Part shown: in pieces, positions 52,276 to 64,000 of the stretch
Numbering within the stretch: position 1 is the stretch's first letter
Layout: the number at the start of each line of letters is the position of its first letter
Assembly: GCA_023014485.1 (NCBI GenBank)
Contig: JAJOZX010000925.1
Coordinates: 651,501 to 715,500, forward strand
Direction of reading: 5' to 3'
DNA from: Bathynomus jamesi
Taxonomy: Eukaryota; Arthropoda; Malacostraca; Isopoda; Cirolanidae
Length of the DNA stretch: 64,000 nt
Notes under the pieces: model-generated
What the model saw: the letters and a program-made list of their open reading frames with translations, nothing else
Told to the model about the DNA's origin: nothing
Databases searched by the model: none
Position numbers and translations under genes: made by a program

Positions 52276-52700
52276 GGTAATTATTGAATGTTTCACCAGC
52301 ACTGAAATTAATATCCAAAATACTTTTTTCAAATGTATTTTGGTGTGTGCTGTTCAAATATGACCTTCATATCTTGCGCAAATGAACCGAAACAAAGTTA
52401 TGAAACATTAAAGTTTTCCCATGTTTTGGTTCATTTTCGCTAGAAATAAAGGTCATATATGAACCAAACACACCAAAATACATTAGGAAAATGTATTTTG
52501 GATATTAACAAAAACCAAACGGGCTAGGAATATATATATATATAAACCTAACCTTAACCCGTGTTCTCCGATTGCGTGTGCCAACCGGGGGGCTTCCCCC
52601 CCAGACCCCCCCATGATAATATATACGTGCTAAACTTGGTAATTATTGAGTGTCAAGGTCACTGTTGGTGAAACATTCAATAATAACCGAGATAAGACCG
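52276..52700. repeat. Nested inverted repeats
   Basis: The outer pair is TTATTGAATGTTTCACCA (52281-52298) against TGGTGAAACATTCAATAA (52667-52684). The inner pair is AATATCCAAAATAC with ATGTATTTTGGTGTGT near 52309-52353, against their inverses at 52464-52506. No coding frame. A G/C-rich CCGGGGGGCTTCCCCCCC segment at 52585-52602 lies between. Confidence 0.6.
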
Positions 52701-52719
52701 AAGAAAACACTGTTCAAAC

Positions 52720-57640
<4,921 letters not shown>

Positions 57641-57646
57641 CCTGTA

Positions 57647-57689
57647 TGACGTCATGCGGCCCTTTCAGAGTGCCGTGGGCGTGACGTCA
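57647..57689. promoter_or_regulatory. Pair of perfect CRE sites
   Basis: The palindrome TGACGTCA, the consensus CREB/ATF binding site, occurs at 57647-57654 and again at 57682-57689, in a locally CpG-rich segment within AT-rich surroundings. It lies just upstream of the ATG at 57693. Two perfect sites 35 bp apart are unlikely in random AT-rich DNA and suggest a promoter. Confidence 0.45.
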
Positions 57690-57692
57690 CCG

Positions 57693-57860
57693 ATGGCAGC
57701 GACTTCGCGACGCCAGTGTTTGGTATTGAATATTGACTCCGATCCTAATCGGATCTCACCAACAGGAAGAAAGAGGAAGTGCGTTGGAGCACTGAAGAGG
57801 AAGAAGAGATCTTGGAGGGGCAGGGAGAAAGGGGGGGGTCAGTTGTTAGTGCCTCTTTGA
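57693..57860 (+). CDS. Short candidate ORF with basic nuclear-localisation-like stretch
   Basis: ATG follows TGACGTCACCG. The frame of 55 residues reads MAATSRRQCLVLNIDSDPNR, then GRKRKCVGALKRKKRSW, and ends at TGA 57858-57860. Local base composition is more GC-rich and codon-like than the surroundings. I do not recognise the protein. It may be a first exon or a small protein, or chance. Confidence 0.25.
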   Translation: MAATSRRQCLVLNIDSDPNRISPTGRKRKCVGALKRKKRSWRGREKGGGQLLVPL

Positions 57861-57869
57861 CAATGGCCC

Positions 57870-59802
57870 TCCCCTTCTCCCAGTGCCCATATAGGGAGGA
57901 ATGAGGCACCCCGTGTCAGTGCCACTGAATGCTATAGGAACTTGTTTTCACTCGTGATTGCGATGATTTAAAGGTTTGATTTGTTCAGTGTAAAGTTTTC
58001 TTCAATGAACACAAAGATTCCTGGGTATGATTTTTGTTAGTGCCCAGCTACGTTATTAGCACAAAAATATGGTTACGGCATTTCGTCAGCAATTTTGTTG
58101 AGGTTACGCTGCCCAGAAGTGCTTGCATAATAGTGGTACTCTCTTTGGCTGCATGTGCCTCGTATTTAGTCCATACCCTAATTCCTTTTCCGTCTTTATT
58201 ATTAAACTGTTAATTATAATAATCAGGGTTGTTGTCTTCATAAGTTTGGGGCTAAATGAGGTAACCTTTGGGGGGGGGTGTTCTGTCGCCGTTGCATTGA
58301 ATATTCCTTCAATGCTTAATGAAGGTAATTTAAAAATGCCATTTTATACCCAGGCATTGTTCCCTCCTTATACATGAGGCTCCATTTAAGCCTGTCACTC
58401 AGTGCCTTATGGCATCGTTTGCTTCCTATGTATTTTAGATGCAATGTTGTTGTGTATTAGGTGGTGTCGTGTTGAACAGAAGATGAAAAGGCTTAGCAGT
58501 GTGAAAGGTTAATTGAGACATCAGAATAGTATCGGCGTCTTTGGTTTATGAGCTTCGTACCACTTATCAAAGTTGGCATCAGTCGTGTTCCATGGTGGAG
58601 TGTGTCACCCGAGATGTGGTGGTTATCCCAATAACAGGTGTTCCAGGTGGTCTCAGAAGTACGGTACTGGATCAGGAAGGCTGGCTGCAAGGCCGCCCCC
58701 GTATAAGGGGACATTCAAGGACTGGTCGCCTTTGATGGTTCCAACAGGAGTTTTGTTAGTTGAATTATTGCTGCATTTCCGAATTCAGTTCCTGAAAAAG
58801 GGAAAGTACGTTCTGCTTACACGCGCAATTTTCGCGTTCAGGATACACTTTAGGAATAAAGGATTTCAGTTAAGATACATTTATTTCTTTACCTAAAATA
58901 GTTTACTAGCCATCGTTAACTCTCGCACGGAGGTCACCGTTCTCCCTCCCCCTAAGATTGAATAAAATCTTTTGGCGTGAGCGAGAATAAAATCAGCCAA
59001 GTTGACGCTCCGCAACGAAGTATTAGGAGGTAGGTTGATATTGCTTAGCCCCATTTCAATGGCAAGATCTATATAGGGCTTTCGGACTCGCTATTAATAT
59101 TTTACTTCACTAAAACACGAAATTGCGCGCTCTTGAGTGAGGAAGGAAAGAGGTTTTGGCGCGGCAACATCTGGATGCGCCTCCAATGATCTCGAAATGG
59201 TTCCTGCAACCTTTGGCGATGTAATTCATAAATAGAACACACACACACACAAACACACACACGTGCGAGGTCCTGACTTTTTAAAATCCATAGCCTATAT
59301 CTAAAAAACTATTTAATCAAACCTAATTTAACCTAACCATGACCTTAGTGCCATCGGACAGAGAAGGGCATACATACTAAGTGTTTCGGACGCAATTGAG
59401 GGCTGGAAAGGCGTTTTCGGCAAGTCGTTAAATAGTGAGGTGCTCCTTAATCTGTCTTAACCTAATCAGGACTCAACTATTTTTTTTTTCCTGACACTGA
59501 AAATGCTTAGTTTTTATAATTTTATTTAAATGTTCCACGGTACAAAAAGTGTTACCTCACAAAAAATTACCCCACTTCATACGTGAATTATCACACGTTC
59601 GACCTCACTTACGCCCAGTTGCCTACGCACACTCGCGTGTACGTACGTACGTACGTTTGGACACTACGAAACCGCTACACTTTTAATTGTGGATGGCGAC
59701 ATTTAACCTAATCTAATTAACCTCACCTGACCTTCATTATATTTTTTTTGTTTATTTATTTACTTATCCCTAAGATTGTCGCTGTTTTTTAAGGTAGGCA
59801 AG

Positions 59803-59846
<44 letters not shown>

Positions 59847-59952
59847 TTGTAATGAGGAAATGATATATATTCTGACTTGCAAAGCAAATAGAAAATGATC
59901 TTTCCAACCACTTTCCAATTTTAACTCTCATTAATAATAATAGAGGGGGGGT

Positions 59953-59997
<45 letters not shown>

Positions 59998-62547
59998 TTT
60001 TTCCCTCAGTTTATTTTAAGCGAAGTTAACGTGAGATTACCATTTTAGTCTAAAAAAAGAACCAATGTATTCTCGCTCATCAAATTTGGTCACATTTGTG
60101 GAAAAATCTTTGCGATTCTCGAAAAAAAAAAATAATAATAAATAAAACTAAGAAAATGGACAAATAGTAAATATGGAATCCTTAATGGGAAAATACAGGT
60201 TTTGAAGTGTCGTTTAAATATGAAAAGAAATTGTAACTTTGTTTGGTAGAATGCTTTCCGTAGGCCGAGTAGGCGTTTATTTACTAGATTTGTCGTTGTT
60301 TGTGTAGAGTTTGCCTAAAATACTGTTTTGCTTCTGTCATTTGATGCCTGATGAGTGCCATTGAATGCCTTTTCGGTTGTTTACAGTTTATCTATCGTTT
60401 AATTAAGAACTGGAGTTGACACCCGCATTGGGAAGATCTAAAAATAAAGGGGGTGGAGTTGTTGTTACGCGTTTGGAAGTGGACGAAGATTAGGTTTTGG
60501 GATTTCATGATACTCAAACTGCGTTATGACGTTCTTTTTTTCTAAAGTTGAATTTTGGGGGTAGGACGGGGTAAGAAGGGGTACGGTATGAGTCACTCGA
60601 AATGGCCAAAATGGATTCCAAATTTGTATGGTGTTGTTCCCTCAAGGATTTCTTCGTAGGAACTTAGGAAGTGCGCTGTGCCAAGTCGATGGACTTAGAT
60701 TCCCCCCCCCACTCCCACAATGTCAGAAAGTTCACATGCCTCTCTACGTTCGGAACTGCGATATACGAAGAGAAAAAAAATTTGTCGAAAGCAGTACAAG
60801 CATTATTCTGATTGATGTAGCATTTATTTGACAACGGGTTCACATGAACCATTTGGGGCCTCGGCCTCCAGATCCTATTCTACGAGAGTAGTATTACTCA
60901 GCTATTTCCAGTTTGTGTAAACTCCATGAATGGCTTTCGTTATCAGGGAACATCGTACACACACACACACACACACACACACGTTATACAACTTGAGAAT
61001 AGAATTTATATATATATATATGGAATTCGATTAGCTAAGATCATTTAAATGGTTTCATTATAAGTACATTTAAACAAGTACCGGTATTTCTAAAAGTTTC
61101 TTGCGTATATTATAATTAGTGTAGGAAGGATGCTTGCATAGGGTTATTATAAGATGTGGTTGAGCTCCTACTGTATTTTGCAGATGGAGACAGAATGAGC
61201 CTTTTCCGAATGCTTAATACATTAATATTTCGTTATTGCTACGAACAGAGAGAAGTTGCATAATTTATTCATGTTATAATAGGACCTTTGTTTTAAATTG
61301 CTTGCAGATTGGATTCTAGACTCGAGGCAACTTCCTATTACGAGGATGGACCGTAATCTTGGTTCAAATTGCATCCATTTACCAAGTCGAACAGGCTGTC
61401 GAAACGAATTTTTGAAAGAATGCCATCGTTCGCTAGATATTTTGTTTTGTAATAATTTAGCTACTTTTCTGAACATTTATATCTATGTATATACTGCTGA
61501 AGTTACTCATGTAAGATGTTTACTTTTTAAAAGTACTTAACAAAAAAGCATCTCATTTTTAAAAAATCCTGAATGAGAATGTGGGAAGAGAATTTTAAAA
61601 ATATTTTGAGGGTTTTTTTTTTCATTACATGACAAGCGTCAACGTTAGGATTTTTTGTTTAACCGCTATGCCCTTTTCAAATTTTTTTTCTTTAATTATA
61701 TATATATATATATATATATTGTGGGCATGCATTGTTAACTGGTCTAGCTAGCTTGTTTAATGTTTATTTTAAGTGTAACTTCGTTAGAGACGAACAAGAA
61801 TTCACATGCTCCTATCCATTTGGGAGATCCTTTGAATAACTAGCAGAGAGAGAGAGAGAGAGAGAGACGTCGCATTTAAAACGAACTGATAAAATTTGCT
61901 AATAAAACTTCAAAAGATTGATTAGTTTCCTTTTGGTCCTATTGTATTACGCCCTCTCTTTCTTCGGGCGTTATGTATAACGGAGAACCGAAATCGTGTA
62001 ATAAGTCTAATGAGACCTTTCCGGTATACCAGCGAGTAAAGTTACCAGATATAGTGTGTGTTAAGAGTTTAAACACGACGATGAGTAGTTTATCATCAAG
62101 TGTTGAAAAGGCCAAATAGGGTTCCTTCATTATAAACAAAGTGTTTGAGAGTCTCAGATACGAGAACTGGGAGGGCCATTCTCCTTCTCCGGAAGTTCAG
62201 CTACGGTCGCTCGTCTTGGCAGTTAAATTCGTGTGACCTTGAGGACGTTAAGGTGGTTTTTAAATCTTTCTCTCCCCCCCCCCCCCCCCTCTCCACCCTT
62301 CGACACACACCGTCCCCCGCCATCCCGCACTTCCCCACGTTTTGTTCAACCTCACCATCACGTCCCCGGAGGTTTCTTTGGGTGTGAGGTTTGGGTGAGG
62401 TTAATTCAACCCGGTTTGAAACTTCATGGAAGGTTCGTCACGAGGATTTTGCTTCCAGAAAGAATTTCAGGGAGTGGAATCCATTCTTGCTTTATATTTA
62501 ACGAGCAATTCCCAAATATATATATATATATATATATAATATTATAT

Positions 62548-62591
<44 letters not shown>

Positions 62592-63930
62592 GTGTGTGTG
62601 TGTGTTCATTACATATATGAATAGATTAAGTAATAGATAGAAGAAAGGCTTAACTGCCTTTTACTTTTTACAAACTGCTCCGCCCATACACCCATTCAGG
62701 GCACGAGCAGCTTGCAGCATCATTGCCAAGTACATAAACGGTCAACGTACTGACAAGGCTTCCGTACGTGGCTCATTACCAGTGGAAGTAACAATGCTGT
62801 GTTATAATCGATGTGTGGTCAGATTATAATAATTTCCGTGCTTGTGCCATTAGTTTGTATTGTAGACACTCCTAGCTTTATAGGTCTGGGTGCATGATTC
62901 ATCAGGAGCGAGATGCACCGCATTTATGTACATGCAAGGCAATGATGATGCGAATTGCTCGTACCCTCGGATGGGTGGAGTGGTGCTTTGTGAAAATGGT
63001 AGTTTTTCAACTTAATCTATAAACATTGTCTTCAGAAACTGTGTGTGTTGTAGAATAGTATATATGTGTAGTTAAATTTTAAATTGTGCTTGCCCTGTTT
63101 TAGTTATCTGTAATACGATTGCTCTGAACATGGTGAGGCGAACGAGCGATCCCTTTAGAGAAAGTTTGTGGCGAGTGAATGAAGCAGTGTTGGATTCGTT
63201 AATGCCGAGTAATCGCATGCAAGAATCGGTGGATGTTGCAACAACCAAATGGTCAGATCTCGTAACACCGCGACCTTGCCATCTGGTGAATGTAGGCGAT
63301 TTTTTTTTTTAAAAGGTCTTTTTTTTTCATTATTTTTTACTTCGCTTTTTAGGTAAAATAAGAAAGTAATCTTTAATAATAATAATGAAGCATTTAATAG
63401 TAAATTTTTAATGTTGCTGATGATTCCATTTTGAGGATTTTAGGGGGGTGGGGACAATTTTGTCATTTTCATTTCGTTTTTTTTAACCCCCACCCCCCCA
63501 AAGATTTATAATAATTTTTTTTGATTGTGTGGGGGAAGGTGGGGGGAAATGTTGTGTTGGGTTTTATCGGGGAAATAAATTTTCAAATTGATAACAGTGT
63601 AGTTATAGGAATAGATTTCATTAACTGCGCTATAATATTAACTGTTAATAAGTTAGTTTTCGCGAGTTTCTTCTTCAAAAAATGTTTTTTTTATAGATTT
63701 TATTAATAATTTACTTTCTGGAACCCGATCACGGAGGTACGTTATTACCCGCTCTTCGATATTTATATCTCTAAGCTTAAAAATGTACGAGCGCTCAGCC
63801 GAGTTTAAAGTAAACGTTTAGCCCATTTAAATATAATAAAAGCTCGTTCAAATTTATAGGCATCTCGGAAGGTAGGTAATGGTAAATGGTGAAACTCGAT
63901 TGGTCCAGAGGGCCCGCGTTTTCGTGGTCA
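57870..63930. other. AT-rich stretch with microsatellites, no recognised gene
   Basis: Microsatellites: (AC)n 59239-59262, (CGTA)n 59640-59655, (AC)n 59805-59844, (TA)n-(TG)n 59953-59996, (AC)n 60957-60982, (TA)n 61696-61719, (GA)n 61843-61867, C14 62275-62288, (TA)n 62516-62588. No frame over 120 codons and no transposon ends recognised. Confidence 0.55.
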
Positions 63931-63939
63931 AAGCGGCTA

Positions 63940-64000
63940 CGTCGCAACGCCTCTTCCCGTTGATCAACGCGGTTAAGCGACGTTGGGTCTGTTCAGTCGT
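63940..64000 (+). rRNA. 5S rRNA-like sequence cut by the window end
   Basis: CCTCTTCCCGTTGATCAACG, then GGTTAAGCGACGTTGGGTCT, then GTTCAGTCGT follow the order of arthropod 5S rRNA (CTCGTCCGATCACCGAAGTT, AAGCGACGTCGGGC, GGTCAGTACTTGG). Several substitutions and missing bases make a pseudogene or the 5S-derived head of a SINE, as at 39.46 kb, more likely than a functional gene. Confidence 0.45.

Noticed and set aside
63130..63312. 60-codon frame near the window end
   Set aside because: Short, no family resemblance, no splice or promoter context beyond chance.

Overview
The window looks like transposon-rich chromosomal DNA from an invertebrate animal, most likely an arthropod and plausibly a decapod crustacean. 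The reasons are very long (TA)n, (AC)n and (AAT)n microsatellites, scattered TTAGG-type runs (CCTAACCTAACCTAA), no bacterial gene layout, and a dense mix of hAT, mariner-like, MULE, piggyBac-MITE, CR1-like LINE, Penelope-like and tRNA/5S-derived SINE sequences. The species assignment is inference. Almost every recognisable reading frame is a mobile-element gene or its wreckage.

Layout. 1-1.4 kb: C-terminal part of a hAT/ZMYM-like transposase-derived protein with hAT ends. 1.65-2.56 kb: AT minisatellite, microsatellite, and a Penelope-like terminus with a hammerhead-like motif. 2.6-5.3 kb: a defective DNA transposon of a family I cannot name, with TAGGGTGATT inverted ends. 5.7-30.9 kb: a head-to-tail array of six copies of a composite unit of about 4.15 kb (starts near 5714, 9849, 15411, 19563, 23708 and 27857). 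Each complete unit holds a SINE-like piece, the 3' part of a minus-strand conserved pseudogene (broken by a Penelope-like fold-back and by a tiny piggyBac-type MITE), the 5' part of a FLYWCH/MULE transposon, and a 1.09-kb CR1-like LINE piece carrying the end of the endonuclease and the start of the reverse transcriptase. The second unit also carries a 1393-bp hAT element.

The sixth copy lacks the LINE piece. It runs on into the whole MULE (30144-34608), which has a perfect 9-bp target duplication and split the minus-strand pseudogene. The MULE is itself split by a hAT (31519-34002), and that hAT contains a second hAT (31554-33092), each with a perfect 8-bp target duplication. The array therefore looks like a tandem duplication whose breakpoint was filled with LINE sequence and then amplified. 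Copies 1-5 share derived changes that copy 6 lacks.

34.6-49.2 kb: rest of the split pseudogene, fold-back repeats next to TA tracts, a hAT-type element, composite tRNA-like SINEs, a 5S-rRNA-like SINE, a CR1-like LINE 3' fragment, three mariner-like elements in TA tracts, a 208-bp hAT MITE, and a LINE piece with ORF1 and endonuclease but no reverse transcriptase. 49.2-64 kb: mostly single-copy, AT-rich DNA with microsatellites. The only host-gene candidates are one short first-exon-like ORF (51654-51790) and a short ORF behind two perfect CRE sites (57.65-57.86 kb). The window ends inside a 5S-like sequence.
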